A DNA stretch of 64,000 nt from Valencia hispanica (GCA_963556495.2 OY747713.1:41977461-42041460); one strand, 5' to 3'; positions 45,228 to 57,734 are shown, numbered from the stretch's first letter. Notes: a model not told the origin generated them from the sequence alone. Numbers and translations are program-made.

Positions 45228-46812
45228 GCTCAAACTACATTTGTATTCACCCCCCTTTACTTGGAGGCCTCTAAAGAAAGCCCAACATAATATATTGCCT
45301 TCAGAAGTCACATATTTATTAGACAGACCATCTGTGAGTCAAGTCATGTTTTTTACACAGAAAACCCATGGAACAAGGCGCTCTGGTCAAATAAGACGTA
45401 AACAGAGCTTTTGGTCAACAAGCGAAGTGCTAGGTGTGTGGAAAAGTTAACTTTAAACACACCATCGCCAAGGTGAAACATGGTGGTGGCATCATGATGC
45501 TGTGGGCTACTTCAGCTAAATCAAATTCAGGCAATCCTGGTAGACAACCTCTTAGAGGGTGTAAAAGACACTGAGGCAAAAGTTCACCTTCTGACAGAAC
45601 AACACTACAGCCCGATTCACAACGGAATGACTTAGACCAAAGCACATTCATAAGTTAGAATGACCAGGTCAAAGTCCAGACCTAAATCAAGCCAAGAGAA
45701 TCCGTTGATGAAAATGTTAGGAGCCTGGGGTGTTTGTCTGTGTTACTGTTGTCTGTCTGCTTCCTGCTCATCTCTCCACCATTTCTGAAGAATTCCACCA
45801 GAGGTCCTGGCTGAGCTGGGGACCTGTCCATCAAGTCGGGGGCGGAGCCAGCCTGCTGTACCTGCACAGGCGGACCTCATTGAGCTGATCACTGGATGAG
45901 AGTATAAGGAGCTGGCTGTCAGATCTTCAGTGCCTGAGTGTTAAACCGTCTGGTAAAGCCTCAAGTCCTCCATGTGATCTCCAATGTCTATTGTGTGTTC
46001 CTAGTGACAAACCTGCTTACATCTCTCGGTGTTCCTTCTAAGGTTTTCCTCATCGTAACCACCCAGTGATCCGTTCTCCAGCTTCTCAGGAAGCCCTGGT
46101 ATCTTTCCAAATCTGACTGCCTTCAAGCCCCAAGCTCCTCTGTGATCCATGCTCCATCTCCGTGCTCTGCCTGTCCGCCCTTCGTGCTTCATCCTCGCTC
46201 TTGGACTCCACCATCTCCACATCCCCAGGAACCCAGCAGGAAGTTCCCAAAGACATCCCGGACTCCTAGCTCTCTCTCTCCCTGGTGTTAACCCTACCGT
46301 CTACCAAGTAAGCCTCACCTGAGTTCATACAAACAATTAAAATTGCCTCTGGACTTCTTCTGCATTTCCTCCCACCTTCACATACCTGTGCAGTGTTTCC
46401 GGTTCTCACGTCCTTCATCATCCCGTCAGAATCACTGTTTCAATAAAAATCTTAAAACTTTTACAACTGGTCTCTCTTGTGGTGTTCTGCAATGTGGGTC
46501 AAGAAGCTGAACTCCAGCATGACAGAAAACCTATGTTCATAAGCGTTCTTCATCCAATCCGATTGAGTTCGAGCTATTTTGCAAAGAGGAATGTGGAAAA
46601 ATGGCTCTAGGTAAGCAAAGCTGCAGTTGTAACAGCAACACAAGGTAGCTCTAGAAAGAATTGACTAGAGAAGGAAGACAAATGCACATTACATATTTTC
46701 CTGTGTATCAATGCACTAATATGCATTACTTTACAGAAAATTCCATTAAAATGTATTTAAAATTGTACTTGTGATTTGACCAAATGTAGAAAAGTGTAAG
46801 GGGTAGGAATTT
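45228..46812 (+). mobile_element. Tc1-like relic, split by a solo LTR
   Basis: The left end has 'tttgtattcacccccc' and the leader phrase 'attgccttcagaagtcacat'. The middle has the first catalytic block region 'ggcgctctggtcaaataaga' (WSDET decayed), 'aggtgaaacatggtggtgg' (KHGGG) and 'gtccagacctaaatcaa' (SPDLN). After the LTR the C-terminus resumes: 'tgagttcgagctattttgca'. The right end has 'gtagaaaagtgtaaggggta'. The DNA-binding half is largely deleted. Inactive. Confidence 0.72.
45715..46524 (+). mobile_element. Solo LTR (810 bp) with GAAAA target duplication
   Basis: Begins tgttaggagcctggggtg and ends cagcatgaca (TG...CA). It is flanked by GAAAA at 45710-45714 and 46525-46529, a perfect 5-bp duplication. 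Promoter-like 'gagagtataaggagctgg' lies near 45898 and a polyadenylation signal 'caataaaaat' near 46441. No internal genes and no second LTR, so it is the product of recombination between two LTRs. Strand is set by TATA-before-AATAAA order. It could come from a gypsy-type retrotransposon or an endogenous retrovirus; I cannot decide. Confidence 0.82.
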
Positions 46813-46814
46813 TA

Positions 46815-47350
46815 GGGCTGCACAATATTGGGAAAAAAAATACTTTTTTAAATCCTGCATTATATATTGCGCTATGGAATAATACAGGACTTTTTAACAA
46901 ATTACTCTTAACAGGACTATAAGTTATGTTGCATTCCTGCCATCTGGTTGCCAATTAACCTGCACTGATCTAACCTCTTTTTGACTGTTACAAGTATGGT
47001 TTTTATCTATATTTGATAGCTGTTCTTATTGTTAGGACTGTACAATATTAGAAAATCTTGCGATTGCAATAATATTAGTAAACATTGCACTTACAATATC
47101 AGATGATGCTCAGATACTCTCATGGAAATCTTTTTTTCTTTTGATAGATTGATTTAGTTACCTGTAACTGTGCATAAAGATGAAAATTTCTGTGTCTACA
47201 TCAGGTGATCAGGGGTGGGTCAAATTTTTCCGTCACTGTTCTAAAAAAACGGTAAAATACGGAAAATATTTGGTTAATGCAACCGATGCTATGAATATTG
47301 CACACACTGATATTATGATGACGATGTATTTGCGATATATTGAGCAGCTC
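46815..47350. mobile_element. Probable MITE with 'gggctgcacaatatt' ends
   Basis: The left end 'gggctgcacaatattggg' and the right end, reverse complemented, 'gagctgctcaatatatcg' form imperfect inverted repeats. A further internal copy 'ggactgtacaatattag' is at about 47036. TA precedes and follows the ends (46813-46814, 47351-47352). It holds a hAT end at 47100-47284. Superfamily not assigned. Confidence 0.45.
47100..47284 (-). mobile_element. hAT left-end fragment (CAGGGGTCGCATTAACC family)
   Basis: The right limit is 'ggttaatgcaacc', the reverse of the hAT end ggt(c/t)gcattaacc seen at 6934 and 51577, missing the outermost four bases. Shared inner blocks are 'ttgatttagttacctg' and 'gatgctcagatactctcatg'. 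Only the first ~185 bp of the family is present. Confidence 0.65.
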
Positions 47351-47352
47351 TA

Positions 47353-49052
47353 TTGAATACTACAGCAAACTATTGAGTAGACCCACCATTTCATAATTTC
47401 ATAATTAATGTAAGGTATGCCTGTTTGGTCAGTTAGCTTACAGAGCAACAGCAAAATCTCCAAAGGAATAGGCTAAAATGGGACAAATACCCACCAATAA
47501 ACCAGACTGAATCTCCTACCATGTTTACACAGTAAAACAAGGACAGCATTCGCTCTAAATGACTTCATCACGCTATTGTTACAACTGGACTACCAATGGA
47601 AATGTAGTAAGAAAGGGAGATGGACCAGACTGAACTAATTTTTGACCTTTAAATTACTCACCTGGAAACAGACAATCTAAAGTAAAACAAAACTGCATCA
47701 CTCCCAGGTTAACAATCCAAATTGGCCTACACAAATCCCCCCCCCCCCAATAAAAAATCACAGCCATGTCGGATTCAAACCCTCTTGCTAGGGTCATTAA
47801 ATGTTTATAATCAACTGAACACCTCCTATTTTTTAGTATTTTTCCTACAGTATGTCAGGAAACCATGTGTTGCTGCATCATTTCATGGCTCTGTTCCTAC
47901 CTCCACATGAGACTCTTGCCGTAGGCAAGTCTGAAGATGGGAGATTCCACAGCTGTTTCTCCTAAAATATGCAAATTAGTGAAATATGGTTCAAACTAAA
48001 TATAACCCATCATTAAAATTTTAGTGCTGCATTAAGTCTGAGCACAACGTATTAATGACCCACATTAAGTCACATCCTAGAGCATTATTTCACTAACCTG
48101 TAGGCCTGGTGGCTATGGATACAGGAGGGAGAAATAGGCAAATAAATATCAGTTTATTGCTGATGTTTCAACAGGGTGCTTTAAATACGATGCATTGGAC
48201 TATTTAACACCTGGTAAGGATGAAATGTTAGTCGACTCGTCTTCTGCTGTTCTGATGCTCATGCAGTATAAGCAAATCTACAAAATTTGCTTCACTTTTC
48301 CAGTCAGTGTGGTGCTAACTAACATGCATGATGGACTAGCATGTTTCCAGCACTCCATAAGGTGGAGGACCTCTCACCTCCATGAGCAAATGAGGAAATA
48401 ACTCAGACTGGCAGATGGATAGAGGGCATCCAGTAAACAGCCACACAGGTCAAAATGACATTAATGTCTTCCACTGGCCAGCTCAATGCACATGAAGGGC
48501 ATTCATACATGCACAGGCAGTAAGCAGCAATGCACACACACTAATTTACTACCAGATTTCATTCGATTGCTAAAATCTGCAGCTGCTTTGCAACAAGTAA
48601 TAAAACGTTAAAAATTCTGCAATTATTGTGTAAACAATAAAACACCCATTGGATTATAACCATGTTTTCCAGTGGAGGGGGGGGGGGCTTAATCTGGACT
48701 TTCTAAACAAACCTAACAGACGGTTCTTCAAAATAGACAAAAGCTCAAACATACACTTCAAAATGAGGGATGCTCGATACATCAGGATTAGCATCGGTAT
48801 CAGCCAGTGTTAGTCAGTTTTCAGCATGTTGGCATCTGTCTTATAAGTAAAGATGCAGCGGTATTAAACATTGATGTTTATTTACACCTGGCTGCCATTT
48901 GTGTGCGTGCTTCAGGAGGGGGAGGGGGTTGGCCACAAGGTAATTGTTTGGTCATGTGACAGTGATGGCGATGCACCGCAGCATTATTGGATGTTTAACT
49001 GAAGCTTTTTTAAGAAATGTCAGCGATGTGCTCATTTTTTCACGGTGTGGAG

Positions 49053-49054
<2 letters not shown>
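47353..49054. other. No clearly recognised feature
   Basis: Has a C-run (47738-47747) and a G-run (48677-48687). A block at 48775-48850 with 'catcggtatcagccagtg' recalls ends of some fish hAT elements but has no partner. Otherwise probable host non-coding DNA. Confidence 0.35.
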
Positions 49055-49101
<47 letters not shown>

Positions 49102-49146
49102 AAATTTTCACATCAGTGGATTTCTATAAATAATGTTCAAATATAC

Positions 49147-49180
<34 letters not shown>
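49055..49180. repeat. Compound microsatellite: (TA)n then (AAT)n
   Basis: Alternating TA at 49055-49099, then after 48 bp an (AAT)n run at about 49148-49180. Confidence 0.95.
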
Positions 49181-49649
49181 GTAATAATATTAATAAAGGC
49201 ATTTTTAATAGTTAAGAATAATGCAAATCTAGCGGAATGTTTTCACCTGAAACAATGTCAAGCTAATTAAAGCATCAAAGATACTGGAGAAAAATCAGCT
49301 GAAGCTGAACAGATGACAGGTGCATCCAAGCACAGCTGGGACACTAGGTTGTTCATGATTAAATCAAGTGGTTTAAACAGGTTTTATTGTCAAATATGAG
49401 CACTATTTTTTTTTTTTTAAATGTCTACCCATTACCCCTGACTGTCTTTAAGTGCCTTTACAGCTGTATGATCTTTCCATCCAGGCATTGGCCACGGCTG
49501 CCAATAATACTTTATTCATTAGGGAAAGAAACCCAAATCTCAAGTCAGTTCTTATTTTTACACTTTTTGAAAGTTTGCAACATAACAAAATCAAGCTATT
49601 TCAGAATGTGTATATGTGCTTACTGCTGACTGACGTTAAACAATGATGT

Positions 49650-49727
49650 ATTTTTTTTATTACATTTTCTTTATTAAAGTGTCCTGAAAACATACCAGAC
49701 TGGGATTTTGTGTACCATTACACCACT
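49650..49727 (+). mobile_element. GGTGTAACAGTAC-family right-end fragment, copy 3
   Basis: 'ctttattaaagtgtcctgaa' through 'gattttgtgtaccattacacc' aligns with 570-643 of copy 1. The left part of the element is missing or unrecognisable. Confidence 0.6.
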
Positions 49728-51576
49728 GTTATTGTTCCACTTTCATTTACTATTATTCGATTCCTTGAATTGTTCCTTTTTCAAAGCATAAAAAGAAAAC
49801 AAAAATTGTTTATCTTTTGTGAACTGGTTGAGAGAAACAGATCTCGATTCTAATACTGCCTTTTTACACGCCACACATTTTTGGCTGCAAAGTGACAGAG
49901 AGCTTGTGGATAGATAGAACCCTAGATTTTCTCTCAATCGCTCCTCCTGCACACAAAAAGACCCTGGCATGCTTACTTTTGCACATCTGCAGCAATTAGT
50001 TCCACAACACCAATATGCTGTCGCACATTTAATTCAAGTGCAGTTCCATTTCAAACTGGGATTTTATGAAAAATACAATATTTTATAATACATACATCAA
50101 ATCCTAGTTATGGGATTTGAACAGATTTGTCACGCTGAGTCATTTTGAAGCAACATATTTAGAACAAACAGTGAAAAAAAAAGCCTGCGGAGCAGGTTTC
50201 GATCAGGAGTTAACATATGGATAATTATCACTGGAGTGTAGGGGCATATAGAGGCCTACGCAAACTGTAACTAACTGGACAGGAGCCATTAACTCTAATA
50301 AACTGGAATCTGTGGGACTCGCAGATGGAGAATTTCAACATTATTGTGTGTGTAGTTTGTGTGCGCCCTAACCTGTTAAGCGACCATATCCCCCTCACGC
50401 CAGTCTGTCTGAATCATGCTTGGGCAAAGCGGGCAGAGCTAAGGCCCTTCTGCTTTCATTTATCATTCAGAGGAGCGCCACATACCATTTCTCTGCTGCA
50501 GAATTACAATTTCATATCTCGTTTCAGGGCGGAATTGCTATTTGAGAGAGAGAATAAAAGGGATTGCACATGTACGCAAGGTTTCAGGTGTTCTTTTGTA
50601 AAAAAAAAAAAGAAAAAAAAAAAAAAAAGCTCTTTAGGGAATATCATGTTAGAAAATTTATCAGCTAAAGAAAAAGATGTACTTCAAATTTTAATGAATA
50701 CCATTCATAGTCTTAGAAATCTGTCTTTGACTCTTGTCACCTGAAAAAAGAGAAAGTGTAGAAATATATTTCTGTCCCAGTACTTTAAAAAATAAAGTAA
50801 AACTGATATAACAGCGTATACACCAGTTATGATGAAATAAGTACATCGGGAAGGCAAAGAAATATGGCAGTTGAGCTTTTTAAATGAAACAACGGTTACT
50901 TGAACTACTTTAAAATAATAAACACTATAGATCTATGAATGAAATACAAATCTGCAGGAAAAACATGCATTATAGCCCTGATTTGGAAGATACCTCAACA
51001 TGTGTGTGGTAAATAATAAAATCTAGTTTGATGTAATTGATAGCAAAATGTAATATCTAAACGAATGGATTTTGTCCACTTGATACACATTATCACTCTT
51101 ACCCACTGATCTTTTGTCTTTCAGTCAAGTTAAAGAGATACTTTGGCTGCTTGGAAACAAGGTTCTGTGAAGTTATCAGTAATGATTTATGATTTTAATA
51201 TCTCAGTTTTTAGAAAGGTGAAGAAATTCTCAGTGCGGTGAAAGACACAGCTAGTCAGAAAGGATCCTGAGTTTTTGCTAGCTTTAAAATACAGCTCTAT
51301 ATCAGCAGTTATTAAAAGTCTTTTCACAAAATTGTTACGTTTTTTTACTTAGTAGAATGCTACTATGTTCAACTATGGGATGTCGGTTGAGGTTGCCCGC
51401 TGTAACTACTTTGGCTAAAGCAACCTGACTGAGGAGTTCATCGTGTCATTTTTGAAGCCCAAAAGGTCAGCTAGGCAGCCTGACTTCATTCTTTACATGC
51501 ACATCCGAGACATATCAGTGTCAATAAGTTCAGACCAAAATGGACAGATTTTTTTACCAATAAATACTGTACCAAC
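49728..51576. other. No recognised feature
   Basis: The frame at 50325-50744 crosses an A-run (50599-50628) that encodes polylysine and is taken as chance. No repeat family recognised. Confidence 0.35.
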
Positions 51577-52411
51577 CAGGGGCCGCGTTAACCGAAAATT
51601 TTACATATTTGACCGTTTTCTATAAACTGTGACGGAAAAATCTGAAGGCTGTCCATCATTTTGACGGATCGGTATTCACACCTCTGAGCACTTGGTGCAG
51701 ACGCGCAGAAATGTTCAACATGGAGTAAAGGTAACTAAATCAATCAACAAAAAGATTCCCATGAGAGCATCTAAGCATCATCTCAGACCCGGACACCGTA
51801 ATCGATGGATCTCGCTAACCGGGAGCTGTTAGCATGCTGAAGAATCACTGAGGCTTTGGAGCGCGTCGCTCCAAAGAGCCCGTTGTCGTGCCAACCACCA
51901 CTGCAGAAGCAGTGCATGCAGCAATAGCTTGAGGATCAGGAGTTAAAGAGTCTTTCTGACTTCTGATTGCTTCAGCTGGAGAAATGTTCCCCGATTTGAA
52001 AACCTTGGCAGTAGTGGAGCTTTAATCCCAGTCTCCAGTGTGGCAGCGGAGCGCAGATTCAGTCTCATCTACAACATCTACAACATCTAAACCCCCTTGA
52101 GAAATCATCTGTCCGAGGCAAAAATCCAAAACCTCATGACAAACACCTCTGCAGCAATCCAACTTGAGACATTTAACGCACAAATGGGTGAACTATTCAT
52201 ATTTTCAGTGCAATCAATTTGATATTTTATCTCTAGTACTCCGTTCAGCTTGTTCGGGTTAAGAGTTATTTAAAATAAAATTAAAAAAAAAATACCACTT
52301 AATATTATCATTTTACAAAATTGACTGGTAAAAATAGATTATGAGCCGATTTTCTTTTTCTTTTTTTTACCCTGTTGGTCCAAAATGAGAACGGTCCCTA
52401 TTGCAGCTATG
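51577..52411 (+). mobile_element. hAT transposon relic with transposase C-terminus
   Basis: The left end caggggccgcgttaacc matches the copy at 6934. Inner blocks ('gtaactaaatcaatcaa', 'gcatcatctcaga') match the copies at 47100 and 60262. The right part (52290-52405), with 'ttgactggtaaaaatagatt', matches the reverse complement of 59480-59570. It is internally deleted to about 0.83 kb. The 8-bp target duplication is not visible. Confidence 0.72.
51995..52190 (+). pseudogene. hAT transposase, C-terminal dimerisation region
   Basis: One frame reads ALIPVSSVAAERRFSLIYNI, then after a stop TPLRNHLSEAKIQNLMTNTS. This is the conserved C-terminal hAT dimerisation block (usual form vPvSSv.aERgFS followed by RN.L). 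The catalytic core upstream is deleted. A short 'ctacaacat' duplication near 52070-52090 adds a few residues before the stop. Confidence 0.75.
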
Positions 52412-53574
52412 GACGCGTTAGCTTGATCAAATGAAGCATTATAGTTACTGAAAAAGGCTCATTCCTAATTAAATGTGGAACAATAACAACCTGATTGCTT
52501 TATTTGCAATAATTACATCTAATGACAATGCAGAACGCTACTTTTTAAAGTTCTTCATCACAAGCAAATTAGGAAATGCATTTCCAATATATTTATGTAA
52601 AGTGAGTATTTGCTTTACCTGCTATGATTACATAATACACTGAGGACTGTGCAAGTGAGACGAAAGAATTTTTTTTCTTTTTTTTATGGAAACCCACTTT
52701 TATATTGTCCATCTCGTCAACAGAAGGATGACGGTTCAATTGAGGTAATTGGGAATTAACATGAATCAGTTTGTTCAAAAAATTGAAAACAAAACAACAC
52801 AACTCTCTTTCAACCAAGAGCCAACAGCTGTTTGCTGTGAGGACCATGTTAGATATCTTTTGAATTGGGAAGGAAAACAAAAGGCTTTGAGGGATTTGGC
52901 AATGATGAGGTATCTCTGAATATCTTTGCTTCTAAGGCAAAAGCAATCCTGTGAGACACAGAGAAGCTTTCCTGCCCCCTGTAATCTTTTGGATCTAAAA
53001 CAAACAACAAGAAATTCTGTATTTTAGGTTCTTACAGATTCCTCTTGTGATAAGTGCAACTGAGAAAAAAAATCCTTTGATTCTGCTGTTTGCTGGCAGA
53101 CACAGCAAACAGTGACAACAAGGCAGTGGAAACTCTTTTGCTAATTACTAGGTTTACCATAAATACAAGGTGGGAGGAGCGATGTCATGTTCAGACTGAA
53201 GAACAGAGCAGAAGGACATGCCAGACTTTCTCCATGTTGAGTTTAATAAGAGATGAAGTAAGAAAGCCACAAAGAACAAGGAGACTGTTTTGAAAGTTAG
53301 GTAACAGAATCCATGCAGACTCACTTATTCATTCATCTTGCAGGTCATGTTGAAAAAAAAGATTTTTACCGACTGATAATCGCCAATAAGGTTCAGCAGG
53401 TTTATATTTAATGCTGAATCAGGTTTATTTGCTGGGATACTGTACCTGATTTTAATAACTATTCATTTTGATTTCAATAAATTGCAGCAATGTAAAGAGA
53501 TCTCATGACACAAAACATCTCCGATATAAAGTCTGGGTCAGGTCAGTTTGCCCCTTCCGCTGTTCATACCTCCG
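52412..53574. other. No recognised feature
   Basis: AT-rich sequence with chance frames (52593-52880 reverse; 53090-53293). Confidence 0.35.
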
Positions 53575-54045
53575 TTTCGTATTTACAGGTTGCCATGGTG
53601 TCCCTTCCTGCTTCCATTACTTACGACCAACTGCCTCCACTGTGTCAGTGCGTCTATAATATCAATAAGTGGATGGCTCATAATTTCCTCCGGCTTCAAC
53701 ACAGATGAGACAGAAATCATTGTTTTGGTCCCAAAAATGCAGAAATAGAGACCAGTGGTATACTAGAGTCAAAGGGGATAAAGACCACAGAGAATGCAAG
53801 AAAACTTGGTGCTGTTTGGGACATAGATCTACATTTTAACAGGCACATAAAGTTTGTTACTACAATACAAATAAAATAATTATGCTGTCAAAAGGGGACA
53901 CAGAAAAGCTGGTGTATGCTAATTTTCAGGTTAGATTACTGCAATTGTGTCAAAAAAAAAAAAAAAAAAAACAATCAGGCGGCTTCAGCTAATCCAAAAA
54001 TAGTGCTAATGTCCTGACCAAAACAAGAAAAGACCACTTAACCTG
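53575..54045 (+). pseudogene. L2-like LINE relic (RT C-terminal region)
   Basis: Decayed readings in order: NINKWMAHNFLRL (compare [13 protein letters not shown] in the L2 at 18573-19433), DETEIIVLVPK (compare [10 protein letters not shown]), KLGAVWDIDLHFNRHIK, and RLDYCN followed by an A-run (53952-53971). Then come SGGFS and VLTKTRKDH (compare RVLTRTRKVEH). Several frame changes. No 3' tail; the next repeat starts at 54048. Confidence 0.72.
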
Positions 54046-54047
54046 AC

Positions 54048-54165
54048 TGGTCATATTTTTGGACTGTGGGAGGAAGGTGGAGTACCCGGAAAAAAACCCA
54101 TGCATGCAGGGGGAGAACATGCAAACTTATTGCAGAAAGACGGGATCAGAACCCAGGATCTATTT
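54048..54165. repeat. 'GGACTGTGGGAG' interspersed repeat fragment
   Basis: 'tttttggactgtgggaggaa', 'ggagtacccgg', 'cccatgcatgcagg' and 'cagaacccagg' are in the same order as in 4420-4535. Only this part of the repeat is present. Confidence 0.7.
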
Positions 54166-54661
54166 TCTGAAAGGCAACAATTGCAGCCCAAAGATACTGC
54201 CTAATTTTGTATCGTCTCGTCTCGTGAACTGGGTGTTGTTACATCTTTAGTAAAAACCGCATGAATACATGAATAAATCAATGCTCTTCAAATTGATTTT
54301 TTCCCATTATTTAAGATGAATCCCGGAACAATCCATTTGTAGTGTGTTCATGGAATATTAAAACAATGAAACAGCATTTAAAGAGCAACTCACCCCCAAA
54401 TTAACTCTTTTTTGTTTGCTGATAATCTGCATAAATGAGTATCTAATAGTGCTGTCTACATGTGGAGTCATTTTTTTGGTATTTTAGAGCATCTTTTTTA
54501 AAGAGCATATTGCAGGTTAAATATTTTCTAAAATGCAAATAAAATGCTTTCCAAAAATTACTATTTGAAACTTTTATTGTGGGTATTTAAAATTTCACAA
54601 TGCATAACAGCACACATTTTTATTTAAAAAGCTTCATAATCTTGACCTGTGACGTGCCTTG
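54166..54661. other. No recognised feature
   Basis: AT-rich spacer between two repeat fragments. Confidence 0.35.
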
Positions 54662-54745
54662 TGAATCAAATCAAACTTTATTCATAAAGCGCTTTTCATA
54701 CAGAAATTGCAACTCAAAGTGCTTTACAGATTAAAATGACCCCAA
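54662..54745 (-). mobile_element. LINE/SINE 3' tail fragment, reverse orientation
   Basis: 'aatcaaatcaaactttattc' and 'ataaagcgcttttcatac' are the reverse of a fish retroposon tail of the type 'gcgctttataaataaagttt'. The repeated caaat is the tail repeat. Too short to assign. Confidence 0.55.
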
Positions 54746-55574
54746 TGAAACTGCACCTAACTTCTGCCTTGGCTATGAAAAACGCGGCTCTTTGTGGCGC
54801 TGACTTCAGACAGGAGGGTTAAAATCCCAGCCATGTGATGGAGCATGACATGGGATACCAAAGCAAAGATCAGGTGCGATTCACACAAGCGGCAATGCCT
54901 TCAGTGCTTACAGCTTCACTGGGACCGCTGTCAGCGTCTGCTTCTGGACCTGCTGCAGGCGGGAGACACAATCACGGATTGATCAGAGGCTCAGCTCTTT
55001 GCAGACAGGATCTGTGCATCGTAAATCTTGTTGTCCAACATCTGCTAATTACAGCATTGTTGACAGAATGATCTCAAAGATTAGTAGCACTGTGATATGT
55101 GGGTTGTAAAAGAAACAGAAAAGCTAGCTTGCAGCACACAGGCTAATAACATTAGCTTCGGTTAGGAATATTTTGGCCATCCGTCCCCCACCCTGCTGGT
55201 CTCTCTCTACTCTCTGGGGTGTGCAGCAGGCTCATAGCTGTACGGTTGTGCTCCAGCCAGCTGTTTAAAAACATGTCAGACGTAAAAAGAGAATGGACAA
55301 AGGTAACAGCAGCTCAAATAACCAGTTGCTACAACTGAGAAATGCTGAACTCAAAGGGCAACAGCAGCAGAAGAAGACCACACCGAGTGCCTATGATGTC
55401 AGCTAAGAATGTGAAACTGAAGCTATGGTTTAAACAGACTTACCAAAATTGAACAATAAAAGATTATCTGGTCCAGTGAGGATATCAGCTACAAAATTCA
55501 GACGGTAGGGTCAGAAAGTTGTGTAAACACCAGAAATAAATTGACCTATCTTGGCTTGTATCAATGGTTAAGGC
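54746..55574. other. No recognised feature
   Basis: Somewhat GC-richer patch around 54880-54970 with a 78-codon frame (54835-55071). No motif, so treated as chance. Confidence 0.35.
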
Positions 55575-55745
55575 TAGGGGCGGTGGTGTTACATGTGTCA
55601 AAGATGTTTTCTTGGCATACTTTGGGCCACTTAGTCGAGTTATTGTTCCTGACCACAATATCCTGTCTTTAAGATTATGATTACTGCTCCGCATCTGTGT
55701 GATGCTATCACGGCAATATGGACCGAAGCCTTTGAGTGTATGTTG
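55575..55745 (+). mobile_element. Tc1-like relic, two joined pieces
   Basis: 'ggtggtgttacatgtgtcaa', 'gttttcttggcatactttgg' and 'attgttcctgaccacaa' match a fish Tc1-like group before the second catalytic Asp. The next bases jump to the C-terminal 'gtgatgctatcacggcaata' and 'tggaccgaagcc'. The block between (DND to PIEH) is deleted. Confidence 0.6.
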
Positions 55746-57734
55746 TTCGAGCTGAAATGACAAACTGGAGTGAGGCAGAGGTCACTAAATGACTGAATTA
55801 CAAGACTCACATGGTTCTATGAGGCAATGAAATGAAAATCTGGGTATTCTGCCTTGGTTAACTGGCTTAATAGGGTCAGTTCAATTAGAAACAAGGTTCT
55901 AATTATTTTGCTGTTTGACTGCCTCATTTAGTTACATTCTACTGGGACGTTTAATGTTAATTTTCTGTTGCAAATCTGATGATGTACCCCAGCTGACAGC
56001 TTTGAAAGCTGCTAATGAGTGACAATAAGGCAGCTAGCTGATGTTAGCTCTCTGTGTTTTAGAGACCGGCAACAGTTATGTCTATCACTGGGGATTATTC
56101 ATGCCGCCTGCGAGCGTTATTTCCTTTGTGCTAAAATGATAGCTTGTGTTAGAAAGCTTTCATCTTGCAACAATGCCAGTCTTAATGAGCATATCTGACC
56201 TCTGTCATGATAATAAGCACCGTGGGATGCAGCGGGGACAGACAAACTTGTTTCTATGTGCATATTTGTGAACTGGGAAAAACAAAAGTCTCAACAGAGA
56301 GATGGGGACTAATAGGAAAGATAACGTGACAATGTGACAATTTATTCTTGTCAAGTGTTTCCCAAAATACACCCTCCTTGCTTCCCAGGGACAGAAAGAT
56401 GCTGCCATGATGCTCTGTGGACCAAAAAGCCTTCACATAATTCGCTTTTACCTAACCACATGTTATGTTTTTTTTGCAACAATAGGGTCATGCATGCTTC
56501 TTTTGCTCTGCAGGGTACAGCATGTATTCCAGCACAGAGGAGCATGACAGAGTAACAGCATATGCTCAGGAGTTCTCGGTAGGTGTTTCACCACTGCAAT
56601 GGCCAGTATGTGCCGGGTCCTGAGACCTGTCACAAGAGAGGAGCAGGAACAGTTTACTGAACACGAAAAGTGTCAGTTATCCCACACGCTTGACTCCAAG
56701 CCTGTCAGAGGCTTTCACTGTCGTGAATCTGGCAGCAAGCTAACAACTCATGCACCGACACCAGAGGTGACTGATCGCCTGCTGCTCAGCATCCGCATCG
56801 AAAAAGATACATCAAATGCCAAAGAGAAGAAGACTTCAGAAGCTCTCGGTAAATATAAATACTAATCCATCTGTTCAATGCATTCAAATCAGATAAAACA
56901 AACAAGGCATCTCTGATCAACTTTGACTTCCTTTCTGGAATATAAATCATGCACTTTTTGCTTCTCTACACATGAGACATACCTCGTCCACAGTTACAGA
57001 AAAAAACTAAGCAAAACTTTTAAGTCTAGGGTTTTACATTTCAGGAGAGGCTGTCATCGGGTTCTGAAAATGTGTAAACCTAACCTGAAGTGTGGAAAAT
57101 AACAGATTCCATACAGTCATTATTTATTAAGCAAAAAGGAAGCTGTACGAAAGTTTCCTCCACAATTGACTGGCTTGTGATAGCTCTTTTAAAAGCAATA
57201 AAATTCAGAATATCATATTTTCATGTCGCTGTTGAGGAATTTTGGCCTGGTCTTCTTCTTTACAGCATTCTCTCATTTACCAATTCACCATACTATTTGA
57301 AATTTAGAGCACTAAGAGAAACCCATGGCGTACTAAGGTGAAGTACAATAAGACAGAACATAAAAGGCACATAGCCAGAGAATAATAGGTACATAAGCAC
57401 AAAAAAATATGTCAAAGTCAACAAAAGAGGAGAGGAAAACAAACAGAGTCAACATCTTATACTGGGTGGAAGGACAAGATTTCATTTCAGCAAGTGATGG
57501 CTCTGGAGTTGCAACAAGAAAAGCTCAATCACCTTCGAGTTTGCATTGTGTCTTTGGCTCCGTTAAAAGCATCTGGCCTTCTGAATTACAGAACAGCTGA
57601 TAATGATGCTTTTTGTTGCCATTTGTTGTCTGTCACTTGTACTAATTAAAACATAAAGTAGGAGCTTTTTGGCCATCTCTAAACGTGTAAACAACAGTTT
57701 ACTAAGGAATATGCACATTTCTTTATGGTGCGGT
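55746..57734. other. No recognised feature
   Basis: Several overlapping frames near 56205-56865, none with a known motif or splice-site context that I trust. Possible host non-coding DNA. Confidence 0.35.

Noticed and set aside
48775..48850. Block with 'catcggtatcagccagtg' as a hAT end
   Set aside because: No opposite end, no target duplication and no second copy in the window.
50325..50744. 139-codon open frame
   Set aside because: Runs through a poly-A tract encoding polylysine and has no recognisable domain.
56205..56865. Cluster of overlapping frames as exons
   Set aside because: Frames on both strands overlap without motifs or convincing splice sites.
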